A stretch of DNA of 64,000 nt from Ancylobacter crimeensis (lineage in GTDB: Bacteria > Pseudomonadota > Alphaproteobacteria > Rhizobiales > Xanthobacteraceae), in NCBI RefSeq assembly GCF_023016805.1, contig NZ_JALKCH010000006.1, positions 124,001-188,000 of the forward strand. Reading direction: 5' to 3'. How positions within the stretch are numbered: position 1 is the first letter of the stretch; every line of letters starts with the position of its first letter. The notes beneath the pieces were generated by a model. The model was not told where the DNA came from, made no database searches, and saw only the letters and a list, made by a program, of their open reading frames with translations. Shown here in pieces: positions 37,649 to 47,186 of the stretch. A program made the translations under genes and the position numbers.

Positions 37649-37963
37649 ATGGACGAGACCAGCCTTCTGCCCGACAGCCTCGCCTGGATGGCGTGGACCT
37701 GGCAGACCGCGGCCTTCTTCGCCACCATCGCGCTGCTGCTCGCCATCTTCACCGTCCTCGCGGTCCGCTTCCCGGAGCGCGAGCGGGTGGGCGTGCTGCG
37801 CATCCCGACCACGCGCGGCGACCGCCTGTTCATCACCCTTCTCGGTAGCGCCTTCATCTGCCTTGGCTGGATGGCCTTCGCCAGCGCCGATCTGCGCGGT
37901 GACCTGACCTTCGCGCTGCCCATCTGCCTCGTCTACGCGCTGGCGGTGTTCCGCTTCGTGTGA
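37649..37963 (+). CDS. Small membrane protein of the glycerol operon (DUF2160-like)
   Basis: This 104-residue protein has three hydrophobic segments (about 19-41, 60-78 and 86-103) and resembles the DUF2160 family found in glycerol transport operons. A GGAGG site precedes the ATG at 37649. It lies between glpQ and glpV, which suggests an accessory part of the importer. Its role is not known to me. Confidence 0.85.
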   Translation: MDETSLLPDSLAWMAWTWQTAAFFATIALLLAIFTVLAVRFPERERVGVLRIPTTRGDRLFITLLGSAFICLGWMAFASADLRGDLTFALPICLVYALAVFRFV

Positions 37964-38044
37964 CCCCGAACCCCGCCGGCGCCAATCGGCGGAGCCCCTG
38001 AAAGAAACGCCGGCGAGAGGCCGGCCACTGGGAGGAAAGACCGA

Positions 38045-39802
38045 ATGCTCCAGATGAACCGCAGGATGCGGCTGATGCTGGCGGCGAGCGCGATGGCGCT
38101 CCTCGCCGGGAGTGTGGCCGCGCGCGCCGACGAGGCCGCCGCCAAGAAGTGGATCGACCAGGAATTCCAGCCCTCGACACTGTCGAAGGACGAGCAGCTC
38201 AAGGAACTGGACTGGTTCATCAAGGCGGCCGAGCCGTTCAAGGGTATGGAGATCAATGTCGTCTCCGAGACCCTGACCACCCACGAGTATGAATCGAAGG
38301 TACTGGCCAAGGCCTTCACCGAGATCACCGGCATCAAGGTGACCCACGACCTTCTGCAGGAAGGCGACGTGGTGGAGAAGATCCAGACCCAGATGCAGTC
38401 CGGCAAGAACATCTATGACGGCTGGGTCAACGATTCCGACCTGATCGGCACCCATTTCCGCTATCATCAGGCCATCGCGCTGAGCGACTGGATGGACGGC
38501 GACGGCAAGGACGTCACCTCGCCCACCCTCGACATCAAGGACTTCATCGGCACCAGCTTCACAACGGCCCCGGACGGCAAGCTCTACCAGCTTCCCGACC
38601 AGCAGTTCGGCAACCTCTACTGGTTCCGCTACGACTGGTTCACCAACCCGGACTACAAGGCGAAGTTCAAGGCCAAGTATGGCTATGAGCTCGGCGTTCC
38701 GGTGAACTGGTCCGCCTATGAGGACATCGCCGAGTTCTTCACCAACGAGGTGAAGGAGATCGACGGCGTCCGGGTCTATGGCAACATGGACTACGGCAAG
38801 AAGGACCCCTCGCTCGGCTGGCGCTTCACCGATGCGTGGCTCTCCATGGCCGGTTCGGGCGACCGCGGCCTGCCCAACGGCAAGCCGGTCGACGAATGGG
38901 GCATCCGCATGGAAGGCTGCCGCCCTGTCGGCTCCACCGTGGAACGCGGCGGCGACACCAACGGCCCGGCCGCGGTCTACTCCATCGTGAAGTATCTGGA
39001 GTGGCTGAAGAAGTACACGCCCGCCCAGGCCGCCGGCATGACCTTCTCCGAGGCCGGCCCGGTGCCGGCGCAGGGCAACATCGCCCAGCAGATGTTCTGG
39101 TACACCGCCTTCACGGCCGACATGGTGAAGCCCGGCCTGCCGGTGGTGAATGCCGACGGCACGCCGAAATGGCGCGTCGCCCCCTCGCCCAAGGGCGCCT
39201 ACTGGAAGGACGGCATGAAGCTCGGCTACCAGGACGTGGGATCCTGGACGCTGCTGAAGTCCACCCCGGTCGATCGCCGCAAGGCAGCCTGGCTGTACGC
39301 CCAGTTCGTGACCTCCAAGACCGTCTCGCTGAAGAAGAGCCATGTCGGCCTCACCTTCATCCGCGAGAGCGACATCTGGGACAAGAGCTTCACCGAACGC
39401 GCGCCCAAGCTCGGCGGCCTGATCGAGTTCTACCGCTCGCCGGCCCGCAAGCAGTGGACCCCGACCGGCGTCAACGTGCCGGACTATCCCAAACTCGCGC
39501 AGCTCTGGTGGCAGAACATCGGCGATGCCTCCTCGGGCGCCAAGAGCCCGCAGGAAGCCATGGATGCGCTCGCGGCGGCGCAGGAATCGGTGATGGCGCG
39601 CCTCGAGAAGTCCGGTGTCCAGGGTGAATGCGGTCCCAAGCTGAACGAGAAGCACCCGATGGAGTATTGGGTCGATCTTGCCAAGAAGGAAGGCAACCTC
39701 GCCCCTCAGCCCAAGCTCGCCAATGAGAAGCCGCAGGGCGAGACGGTCGACTACGACACCCTCATCAAGTCCTGGCCGGCCACCCCGCCCAAGCGGGACT
39801 GA
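38045..39802 (+). CDS. glpV: Glycerol ABC transporter substrate-binding protein GlpV
   Basis: This 585-residue periplasmic binding protein has a signal peptide of about 29 residues (basic start, then [19 protein letters not shown]). The mature part contains [19 protein letters not shown] and a [19 protein letters not shown] segment. It is longer than most family 1 binding proteins, as is usual for GlpV. GGGAGGAAAG precedes the ATG. A strong hairpin follows the gene at 39823-39852. Confidence 0.92.
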   Translation: MLQMNRRMRLMLAASAMALLAGSVAARADEAAAKKWIDQEFQPSTLSKDEQLKELDWFIKAAEPFKGMEINVVSETLTTHEYESKVLAKAFTEITGIKVTHDLLQEGDVVEKIQTQMQSGKNIYDGWVNDSDLIGTHFRYHQAIALSDWMDGDGKDVTSPTLDIKDFIGTSFTTAPDGKLYQLPDQQFGNLYWFRYDWFTNPDYKAKFKAKYGYELGVPVNWSAYEDIAEFFTNEVKEIDGVRVYGNMDYGKKDPSLGWRFTDAWLSMAGSGDRGLPNGKPVDEWGIRMEGCRPVGSTVERGGDTNGPAAVYSIVKYLEWLKKYTPAQAAGMTFSEAGPVPAQGNIAQQMFWYTAFTADMVKPGLPVVNADGTPKWRVAPSPKGAYWKDGMKLGYQDVGSWTLLKSTPVDRRKAAWLYAQFVTSKTVSLKKSHVGLTFIRESDIWDKSFTERAPKLGGLIEFYRSPARKQWTPTGVNVPDYPKLAQLWWQNIGDASSGAKSPQEAMDALAAAQESVMARLEKSGVQGECGPKLNEKHPMEYWVDLAKKEGNLAPQPKLANEKPQGETVDYDTLIKSWPATPPKRD

Positions 39803-39822
39803 TCGAACAGGCTGATCGACAG

Positions 39823-39852
39823 GAGGCGGCCCCGCCGGGCCGGGGCCGCCTC
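39823..39852 (+). terminator. Strong hairpin between glpV and glpK
   Basis: GAGGCGGCCCC and GGGGCCGCCTC form a perfect 11-bp stem with an 8-base loop. No T-run follows. It probably stabilises the upstream mRNA or lowers glpK transcription relative to the transporter. Confidence 0.55.
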
Positions 39853-39936
39853 GAACCATGCCGGCCGACGGTGCATCCTTGCCGCCTCGCTTCGGCGACG
39901 GGCTCCGCCAGATGGGTTTCGCCAGATGGATTCCGC

Positions 39937-41454
39937 ATGACGACCTGCATCCTCGCCATCGACCAGGGCACCACCTCGACGCGCGCCATCCTGTTCCGGC
40001 CGGACACCTCGGTCGCGGCCAGCGCACAGCAGGAATTTCCGCAGCACTTCCCGGCCTCCGGCTGGGTGGAGCACGAGGCGGACGATCTCTGGCAGACCAC
40101 GCTGGACACCTGCCGGGAAGCGATGGCGCGCGCCCATGCGAGCGCCGCCGACATCGCGGCGATCGGCATCACCAACCAGCGCGAAACCACCGTGGTCTGG
40201 GATCGCGCCACTGGCCGCGCCATCCACCGTGCCATCGTGTGGCAGGACCGCCGCACCGCAGAGCTGTGCGCCGCGCTGAAGGCGGACGGCCATGAGCCCG
40301 AGGTGTCGGCCCGCACCGGGCTCATCCTCGATCCCTATTTCTCCGGCACCAAGATCGCCTGGATCCTCGACAACGTGCCCGGCGCGCGGGCGCGGGCGGA
40401 GCGCGGCGAACTGGCCTTCGGAACGGTGGACAGCTTCCTGCTGTGGCATCTCACCGGCGGAGCGGTGCACGCCACCGACGCCACCAATGCCGCCCGGACG
40501 CTGCTCTTCAACATCCATACCGGGGCGTGGGACCCGGAGCTGCTCGCCTTGCTGCGCGTGCCGGCCTCGCTGCTGCCGGAGGTGAAGGATTCCTCCGCCG
40601 ATTTCGGCACCACTCTGCCGGAGCTGTTCGGCGGGCCGATCGCGATCTGCGGCATCGCCGGCGACCAGCAGGCGGCAACCGTGGGACAGGCCTGCTTCGA
40701 GCCGGGTATGATCAAGTCGACCTACGGCACCGGCTGCTTCGCGCTACTCAACACCGGCACCACGGTCGTCGCCTCGAAGAACAAGCTGCTCTCGACCATT
40801 GCCTACCAGCTCGACGGCGTCAGGACCTATGCGCTGGAAGGCTCGATCTTTGTCGCCGGGGCCGCGGTGCAGTGGCTGCGCGACGGACTCGGCATCATCC
40901 GTACCTCGGCCGAGAGCGAGGAGCTGGCCCTGGCCGCGGACCCGGCGCAGGAGATCTATCTGGTGCCGGCCTTCGTCGGCATGGGCGCGCCACACTGGAA
41001 TCCGGACGTGCGCGGCGCCCTGTTCGGGCTCACCCGCGCCACCACCGGCGCCGAGATCGCGCTCGCGACGCTGGAAAGCGTCTGCTACCAGACCGCCGAC
41101 CTGATCGACGCGATGCAGACCGACTGGCGCGATGCCCGGCACGCTACGCCCGGCGAGGCGGCACCCGGCGAGATGGTGCTGCGGGTCGATGGCGGCATGG
41201 TGGCGTCGAGCCTTGCCATGCAGCGCCTGTCCGACCTGCTGGCCGCGCCGGTCGATCGCCCGGTGGTGAAGGAGACCACGGCGCTCGGCGCCGCCTATCT
41301 GGCGGGGCTGCGGGCGGGACTGTTTCCCCCGCCCGCGCGCTTCGCCGACGGCTGGCGGCTCGACCGCCGCTTCGTGCCGACCATGGAACCGGCCCAGCGC
41401 ACGCGCAAGCTCGCCGGCTGGCACGATGCGGTGCGCCGGCTGACCATGCCCTGA
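39937..41454 (+). CDS. glpK: Glycerol kinase
   Basis: GlpK phosphorylates imported glycerol to glycerol 3-phosphate, the substrate of GlpD. The 505 residues begin with the ATP-binding [15 protein letters not shown] (about 6-20) and contain [28 protein letters not shown] and the late [15 protein letters not shown] segment. The ATG at 39937 matches the usual N-terminus; an in-frame ATG at 39871 would add 22 unlikely residues. It is the last gene of the glycerol operon and converges with the STAS gene. Confidence 0.95.
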   Translation: MTTCILAIDQGTTSTRAILFRPDTSVAASAQQEFPQHFPASGWVEHEADDLWQTTLDTCREAMARAHASAADIAAIGITNQRETTVVWDRATGRAIHRAIVWQDRRTAELCAALKADGHEPEVSARTGLILDPYFSGTKIAWILDNVPGARARAERGELAFGTVDSFLLWHLTGGAVHATDATNAARTLLFNIHTGAWDPELLALLRVPASLLPEVKDSSADFGTTLPELFGGPIAICGIAGDQQAATVGQACFEPGMIKSTYGTGCFALLNTGTTVVASKNKLLSTIAYQLDGVRTYALEGSIFVAGAAVQWLRDGLGIIRTSAESEELALAADPAQEIYLVPAFVGMGAPHWNPDVRGALFGLTRATTGAEIALATLESVCYQTADLIDAMQTDWRDARHATPGEAAPGEMVLRVDGGMVASSLAMQRLSDLLAAPVDRPVVKETTALGAAYLAGLRAGLFPPPARFADGWRLDRRFVPTMEPAQRTRKLAGWHDAVRRLTMP

Positions 41455-41470
41455 CGGGAAACGAGGCTCG

Positions 41471-41821
41471 TCAGACGATGCGGAAGATCGTCGCGAAGCC
41501 GGAAATGTCGAACACCTCGCGCACATGCGGCTGCAGGCCGGACAGGCTGAGGTCGCGCTGCGCCGCCTTCATCTGCTTGCCGGCGATGAGCAGGGAGCGT
41601 AGGCCCGAGCTGGCGATGTAGTCGACCTGGCTCATGTCGATCACGATGGCGCCGGGCACGTCCCGGATGGTGTCGCACAGAGAAGCCTCGAAGGTCTTGG
41701 CGTGCACGGTGTCGAGCCGCCCCTTCACCCGAACCACGGTGTGGTCGTCCTGCTGCTCGCTGTCGATCTGCATCGGAAAGGCCCTTGGGTCTGCGAAAGG
41801 CGGGTTCTGCGGCGCCGTCAT
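41471..41821 (-). CDS. STAS-domain anti-sigma factor antagonist (RsbV/SpoIIAA type)
   Basis: This 116-residue protein is a single STAS domain. The sequence IDMSQVDYIASSGLRSLL carries the serine pair (Ser71/Ser72) whose phosphorylation switches partner binding in this family. It is made with the kinase-like protein upstream (ATGA overlap at 41821-41818). A shorter start at Met17 is possible. It would bind the HATPase protein when dephosphorylated by the SpoIIE-type phosphatase at 45018-47171. Confidence 0.9.
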   Translation of the reverse strand: MTAPQNPPFADPRAFPMQIDSEQQDDHTVVRVKGRLDTVHAKTFEASLCDTIRDVPGAIVIDMSQVDYIASSGLRSLLIAGKQMKAAQRDLSLSGLQPHVREVFDISGFATIFRIV

Positions 41822-42315
41822 CCGGCGGTGTCGAGCCGGGTGCCGAGTATCAGTCTGTTATTGCCGTCGACGTGGCAATACGAAAATTCGTCCAGCAGGT
41901 GGCGCATCAGCTGGATGCCGTGGCCGCCGACTTCCGCCTCCTCGATCGAGGCGGCATTCACCACGTCCGGCTTGCATGTCGGGTCGAAGGGCACACCGTT
42001 GTCGGTGATCCGCAGGCGGGCCAGACCCGTCGCGCGCGCATAATCGAGCCGGATCTGCGCGCGGGCCTTGCCTTCGGCGGGAAAGGCGTAGGACAGCACA
42101 TTCACGAGCGCTTCCTCGAGGCCGAGCTGGAGCTTGAACAGCACCGCCTCCGGCAGCCCGTCGCGATTGGCGAGCGCCTCGAGCCAGCCGGCCGCGCGCG
42201 GCAATTCGTTGAGCTCCGGCGCAAGGGCGAGGCTGTCGCCGCCGGCGAAGCCGTCACCGGAATCCGCGCCCACCTCGTCAGCCAACACGGCCTCCACTTT
42301 CTTCCGTTGCGACAC
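41818..42315 (-). CDS. Anti-sigma-type serine kinase, HATPase domain (RsbW/SpoIIAB-like)
   Basis: This GHKL ATPase of about 165 residues has the N-box LGLEEALVNVLSYAFP, the ITDNGVPFDP box and GGHGIQLMRHL. In partner-switching systems such proteins phosphorylate the STAS antagonist or hold a sigma factor. The start is uncertain: GTG at 42315 was chosen because the ATG at 42417 would overlap the divergent gene starting at 42385. No sigma factor gene is adjacent, so the output may be another protein. Confidence 0.82.
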   Translation of the reverse strand: MSQRKKVEAVLADEVGADSGDGFAGGDSLALAPELNELPRAAGWLEALANRDGLPEAVLFKLQLGLEEALVNVLSYAFPAEGKARAQIRLDYARATGLARLRITDNGVPFDPTCKPDVVNAASIEEAEVGGHGIQLMRHLLDEFSYCHVDGNNRLILGTRLDTAG

Positions 42316-42384
42316 TGGCAACGGTCGCGCAGGATATGCAAACGCACTAAGAAGATACCACGGTGAGCGGATCGCCGAATCGGT

Positions 42385-43440
42385 ATGTCTGCGGACAGGA
42401 TGGCTCTTGTGCTGCATCGCCGCCAGCTTCTCGGCGCAGGCGCCGCCGGCCTGGGTGGGGCCGTGCTTGGCCGGCTACGGCTGGCGCGGGCGGCCGAGGG
42501 CTTCCGCATCCTGATGGTGACGCGCGGCCCCGACACGGATATCGAGCGCGGCTTTCGCGATTACCTCGCCTCCGAGAACGTGCCGGCCGCCATCAGCGCG
42601 CTGCGGCTCGATCTCGGCGCGTCGGATGCGTCGTCCACGCCTGGAACATCCGCGCCTTCGCTGCGGACCCGGGTCGAGGCGATGACGCCGGACCTCGTCT
42701 ACACCGCCTCCAGCCCGCCGACGCTCGCCGTGGTCGGGCCGTATGACGCCCCCGATCCGCAGGCCTATGTGCGCGACCGGCCGGTGGTCTTCGCCAACAT
42801 CACCTTCCCGATCCAGGCCCGCATCGTGCCCTCGCTGGAGCATCCCGGCGGCAACGTCACGGGCGCGATCTCGCTGGTGCCGACCGACATCCAGCTCCGC
42901 GCAATGCAGTCCTACCGCCCCTTTACCACGTTGGGAGTGCTGCATTCCGATGGGCGGGGCGAAACGCTGGCGATGATTGCCGAAGTGAAGGCGTGGTGCG
43001 AGCGGGCCAGGATCACCGTCGTGGAACGCGTCATCCCGCTCGGCGCGGATGGGCGGCCCGAAGCCGGCAATGTCGCCGGCTTCGTCGGCGAAATGGCGCA
43101 GGCCGGTGCGCAATGGCTGTACCTCGCTCCCGAGCCCTTCTTCGAAACCGTGTATCACGACGCCAATCAGGCGGCGCTGGCTCACGGCATCCCGGTCTTC
43201 GGCTCCTCCGAGGAAGCGGTGCGCTTCGGCGCGCTGGCCGGGCTCGTGGCGCGCGGCTATTCCATCGGTCAGCTCGCGGCCAGCAAGGCGGTGCAGATCC
43301 TCGTCGAGAAGGTTCCACCCGGCACGATCGCGGTGCAGCCGCTCAAGCGGTTCTCGCTGACGATCAACATCACCGTGGCCAAGAAGCTCGGCATCTACCC
43401 GCCGATCGAGATGCTCAATTACGCGGAGATCATTGCGTGA
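42385..43440 (+). CDS. ABC-type substrate-binding protein with Tat-like signal
   Basis: This 351-residue protein resembles the ABC substrate-binding family PF04392. The N-terminus HRRQLLGAGAAGLGGAVLG (about 11-29) looks like a twin-arginine signal. The mature part has ILMVTRGPDTDIERGF and VVFANITFPIQARIV segments. No permease or ATPase follows; instead two sensor-like membrane proteins and a SpoIIE phosphatase do, with GTGA overlap. It therefore probably acts as the ligand sensor of a signalling system. The ATG at 42400 is an alternative start. Confidence 0.85.
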   Translation: MSADRMALVLHRRQLLGAGAAGLGGAVLGRLRLARAAEGFRILMVTRGPDTDIERGFRDYLASENVPAAISALRLDLGASDASSTPGTSAPSLRTRVEAMTPDLVYTASSPPTLAVVGPYDAPDPQAYVRDRPVVFANITFPIQARIVPSLEHPGGNVTGAISLVPTDIQLRAMQSYRPFTTLGVLHSDGRGETLAMIAEVKAWCERARITVVERVIPLGADGRPEAGNVAGFVGEMAQAGAQWLYLAPEPFFETVYHDANQAALAHGIPVFGSSEEAVRFGALAGLVARGYSIGQLAASKAVQILVEKVPPGTIAVQPLKRFSLTINITVAKKLGIYPPIEMLNYAEIIA

Positions 43441-44183
43441 GCGTCACCCGCAGGCTGGTCGCGATCGCGGTGCTGGCGCTGGTGGCGCTGGCTGCGGTCG
43501 TGGCCACGCTCGGAGATGTCGCGGGACGCGAGGTCGGCCAGAAGGTGGGGCGCGGGCGCTCCACCTATCTGCTCGGCGTGCTGCGCACCGCCGCCGAAAC
43601 CAACCTCTCCTTCGGCGTGCCGCTGGAGCAGATCAGCACCATGCAGGCGCTGATCGAGCGGGAGAAGATCTCCAACCCACAGATCCTCGCCATCGACATC
43701 TTCTATCCGGAAGGGCGCGCGGTGTTCAGCACGGATCGCGGCGCGCTCGGCGAACCGGTGCCGGCGAGCTGGGTGGAGGCGCTGCAGCACCACAGTCCCT
43801 GGCGGCTCGACGAGCATGGCGAGATCATCTTCGGCACCAGCATCGAGAACGATATCGGCGAGACCGGCGGGGGTATCGCCATCACCACCTCGGACGCCGA
43901 GCGGGCCAATCGGGAGGCGGCGCTGCGGCTGGACCTCATCGGCCTCACGCTCGTGGTGGCCGGTGCCGGCGCGCTGTTCGCTGCTCTGCTGATGGGCGTT
44001 CTCGCCCACACCGTGGAGCGCCCCTTCGCCCGCGCCCTCAGGACGCTGACCGGCACGATGTCGCACGCCGCGCCGCGCAGCCGGCTCGGCGCGCTGGCCT
44101 TCGAGGCGCGGCAGCGCTGGCGCGAGGCACATCGCGCTGCGGAACGTGCCAATGACCACCTCAGGGCGATCGACGATGCCTGA
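43437..44183 (+). CDS. Membrane sensor-like protein without output domain (paralogue 1)
   Basis: This 248-residue protein has a helix at about 7-25, a periplasmic part, a second helix at about 160-185 and a short cytoplasmic tail. The periplasmic part includes SFGVPLEQISTMQALIE, similar to TYGVPLEKLPGIEAYLA in the next gene. No kinase, phosphatase or methyl-accepting domain is present. The GTG start overlaps the binding-protein gene. It is likely a receptor subunit that works with the neighbouring phosphatase. Confidence 0.75.
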   Translation: MSVTRRLVAIAVLALVALAAVVATLGDVAGREVGQKVGRGRSTYLLGVLRTAAETNLSFGVPLEQISTMQALIEREKISNPQILAIDIFYPEGRAVFSTDRGALGEPVPASWVEALQHHSPWRLDEHGEIIFGTSIENDIGETGGGIAITTSDAERANREAALRLDLIGLTLVVAGAGALFAALLMGVLAHTVERPFARALRTLTGTMSHAAPRSRLGALAFEARQRWREAHRAAERANDHLRAIDDA

Positions 44184-45018
44184 ACGCCCGGGCTTCCTGT
44201 TCCGCCACGCGGCGACGCTCGCCTGCGGCCTTGCGACCTTCCTCGTCGTCGCCCTGCTCGGCTGGGTGGGGGCGAGCTTCGCGCTCGCCCGCTTCACCGA
44301 CACCATCAAGACCAATTCCTCCGACGACGTCGCCGCCATCGGCACCTCGGTCGCCAACGCCCTTGCGCAGCAATTCGAGCGGGCATTGACCTATGGCGTG
44401 CCGCTGGAGAAGCTGCCCGGCATCGAGGCCTATCTCGCCCGAACCGCCCACGACATTCCCGGCGTCGCCCGCATCGTGGTACGGCTCTCCAACGGGCAGG
44501 AGCTGCGCGCCGATTCCGAAAGCGGCAACGGCGATGCCAGCCGCGAGACCGTGTTCGCCCAGCTCATCGCGGACGGCGTCAATCACGGCCAGATCGAGGT
44601 GCTGACCGACGCCAGCGAGCTGACCGGCTCGCTCACCGCCCTGCATCGCATGATCGCCCCCCTCGTGCTCGGCTTTGCCACGCTCGCAGGCCTTCTCGCC
44701 GCCTTCACCGTGGGGGCGGGTGTCGATTCGCGGCGCGCCGAGCTGACGCTCCATCTGCGCCGGAATGCGGAAGGGCGCTTCGGGGAGGGCAGTCCCGTCC
44801 CGATGCTGCGCGGGCGCGACCGCATCGCCCGCACCTTTCGCGCGCTGCGCAACGGGGAACAACACGTGCTGGAGGAACAGGCCGCGGTCGAGGCCTATGC
44901 CGAAGAGCTGCTGGGTGTGGATTTCGACGACCAGCTCCGCCCACGCATCGAGGCCGCGGTCCGCAGCCTTCACGGTCGGACGGCGGCGCCCGGGGCCGTG
45001 CGCGAGGACGGGCGCTGA
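44176..45018 (+). CDS. Membrane sensor-like protein without output domain (paralogue 2)
   Basis: This 280-residue protein has helices at about 14-34 and 158-180, a periplasmic part between them with TYGVPLEKLPGIEAYLA, and a longer charged cytoplasmic tail (about 185-280) that may form a coiled coil. It resembles the preceding protein in layout and in the (F/Y)GVPLE motif. The ATG at 44176 overlaps the previous gene by 8 bp, and its stop shares one base with the SpoIIE gene start. No catalytic domain is visible. Confidence 0.75.
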   Translation: MPERPGFLFRHAATLACGLATFLVVALLGWVGASFALARFTDTIKTNSSDDVAAIGTSVANALAQQFERALTYGVPLEKLPGIEAYLARTAHDIPGVARIVVRLSNGQELRADSESGNGDASRETVFAQLIADGVNHGQIEVLTDASELTGSLTALHRMIAPLVLGFATLAGLLAAFTVGAGVDSRRAELTLHLRRNAEGRFGEGSPVPMLRGRDRIARTFRALRNGEQHVLEEQAAVEAYAEELLGVDFDDQLRPRIEAAVRSLHGRTAAPGAVREDGR

Positions 45019-47171
45019 TGCTGCTGCGCACCCGGATCACCCTCCTCGTCGCCATCGGCTTCGTGCTGGTGCTCGCGGTGCTGACCATCGCCAACCGATT
45101 GAGCGACCAGCAGGACGAGGCCCGCTTCGCCTCCATCGCCACGCTCTCCCGCTCGGCGCTGTGGGAGGAGATCGTGCGCGGCGCCAGTGGCAGCCTCACT
45201 GCTCTGCAGGACGATCTGCAGGACAGCCCCGCCTTTCGGAACGCCGCTCATGCCGGAGACCGTGCCGGCATGTTGGCGGCGTTGTCCGCACAGGGCCTCG
45301 CGGTCGGCCCCGGCGATACCGGGACCATGGTGGTGCTGATCGGCTCCGACCGCGAGCCGGTCGCGACCTTCGGCGCCTTCGACGCACCGGCGCCGGCCGG
45401 CGCCGCACAAGGCGGCGGAGCGGATGGAGGGACAGCGGCTCGGGCGGGAACGACCACCGCAACCGCCACCGCCCTCCTCGATGCCGGCACGCTGGACCGG
45501 GTGCTGGGCGGCCGCCGGGTCGCCGGCCTGCGCCAACTCTCCGCGAACGCCTATGTGCTGCTCGCCGCCCGGCAGATCGACATCGGCAACGGCCCGACGG
45601 CGCTCCTCATTGCCCGCAGCACCGAAGAGATCCTCTCCCATTTCGCCGAGCTGACCGAAGCCGGTGCCACGCTGGTGACGCTGCGCGGGCGCACGGCCGG
45701 TTCGACCGATGCCGAATTGTGGCAGCAGGCGGTGCCGGAACTCGGCAACGGTTTCACCCCCCGCATGCCCCTGGTGGAGCAGATCGGGATCGACGGGCGC
45801 TATTTCAGCTTCATCAGCGTTCCGATCACCGACATCACCGGCAGCGTGACCGGCGCGGTCGCCACGTTGCGCGACATCACCGACACCTTCGGTCCGTCGC
45901 GCTTCATAGCGCGGACCTCGCTCATCGGCGCGCTGGCGCTGTCGCTCATCGGGATCATCGGCCTCAACCTCTATCTGTGGCGAGGCTTCCGTCCGCTGGA
46001 AAGCGCGATCGGCGCACTGCAGGCCATCGCCCGCGGCGATCTTTCGGCCCGGCTGGAAGCGACCGGCACGCGCGACGAGATCGGCCGCATCGCTGAGGCG
46101 GTGGACACGTTTCGCAGCAACGCCCGCGCGCTCGCCGACGCCCGCGTGCAGCGCGAGCGCATCCGCCGCCGGCAGGAGGCGGTGATCCGGCATGAGCTGG
46201 AGGGGCTCGCTGCCGCGCTCGATTCGGTCGGCCGCGAAGGCGTGCTCTCGCTGCTCGACCGCAAGGCCGGGGAGGGCGCGCCGGAGGATCCGCTGCGGCG
46301 GCTGGCGGGGGTGATGCGCGATCTCTCGCGCCGCATCGTCGAACAGCACCAGACCCTGTCCTCCATGGTGCACGAGCTGCGCGAGGCCCTGATCACCAAG
46401 ACCAAGCTGGCCGGCCTGCAGCAGGAGCTGGAGATCGCCCGGCAGGTGCAGCTCGCCATCCTGCCCCGCGACGTGCCGCGCGACGCCCGGATCGAGGTGA
46501 GCGGCCACATGACGCCGGCCAATGAGGTGGGCGGCGACTTCTTCGACTATTTCATGCTGGACCGGAATACCCTGGGCTTCGTCATCGCCGACGTCTCCGG
46601 CAAGGGCGTACCGGCGGCGCTGTTCATGGCGATCTCGCGCACGCTGCTGAAATCGACCGCGCTGTTCGAGCCCTCGCCCGCGCAATGCCTGCGCCGCATC
46701 AACGACGTGCTCGCCGCCGAGAACGACCAGATGCTGTTCGTAACCCTCGTCTACGGCGTGCTCGACCTGAGAAGCGGCCGGGTGACCTATGTCAATGCCG
46801 GGCACAATCCGCCTTATCGCATCGACGCCGGTCATCCGCCCTTCACGCTGCCCTCGACGGGGGGCATGGCGGTGGCGGTGGTGGAGGACTTCCCCTATGC
46901 CGAGGGCGAGCTGACGCTCGCGCCCGGCGAGACGCTGTTCCTCTTCACCGACGGGGTGACGGAGGCCTTCGATCCCGACGGGGAGGCCTATGGCGATGCC
47001 CGGCTCGTCGACGTGCTGGACGCATCCTGCACCCCGGACACCTCGCCCGCCGCCCTCACCGAGGCGGTGCGGGCTTCGGTACGCCGCTTCGAGCGTGGCG
47101 CACCGCCGGCCGACGACCTCACCTGCCTCGTGGTGCGCTATCGCGGACCGGGCGAGGCGAGCGTGAGCTGA
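45018..47171 (+). CDS. HAMP-SpoIIE (PP2C-type) serine phosphatase
   Basis: This 717-residue membrane phosphatase has an N-terminal helix (about 8-27), a periplasmic sensing region with a low-complexity Gly/Ala insert near 130-150, a second helix (about 300-322), a HAMP-like linker, a helical segment with IARQVQLAILPRDVP, and a C-terminal SpoIIE domain. The metal-binding pattern is GGDFFDYFML, IADVSGKGVPAALF and LFLFTDGVTEAFDPDG. It would dephosphorylate the STAS protein at 41471 when the upstream sensors detect ligand. Confidence 0.9.
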   Translation: MLLRTRITLLVAIGFVLVLAVLTIANRLSDQQDEARFASIATLSRSALWEEIVRGASGSLTALQDDLQDSPAFRNAAHAGDRAGMLAALSAQGLAVGPGDTGTMVVLIGSDREPVATFGAFDAPAPAGAAQGGGADGGTAARAGTTTATATALLDAGTLDRVLGGRRVAGLRQLSANAYVLLAARQIDIGNGPTALLIARSTEEILSHFAELTEAGATLVTLRGRTAGSTDAELWQQAVPELGNGFTPRMPLVEQIGIDGRYFSFISVPITDITGSVTGAVATLRDITDTFGPSRFIARTSLIGALALSLIGIIGLNLYLWRGFRPLESAIGALQAIARGDLSARLEATGTRDEIGRIAEAVDTFRSNARALADARVQRERIRRRQEAVIRHELEGLAAALDSVGREGVLSLLDRKAGEGAPEDPLRRLAGVMRDLSRRIVEQHQTLSSMVHELREALITKTKLAGLQQELEIARQVQLAILPRDVPRDARIEVSGHMTPANEVGGDFFDYFMLDRNTLGFVIADVSGKGVPAALFMAISRTLLKSTALFEPSPAQCLRRINDVLAAENDQMLFVTLVYGVLDLRSGRVTYVNAGHNPPYRIDAGHPPFTLPSTGGMAVAVVEDFPYAEGELTLAPGETLFLFTDGVTEAFDPDGEAYGDARLVDVLDASCTPDTSPAALTEAVRASVRRFERGAPPADDLTCLVVRYRGPGEASVS

Positions 47172-47186
47172 ACGGCACGCGGTGCA

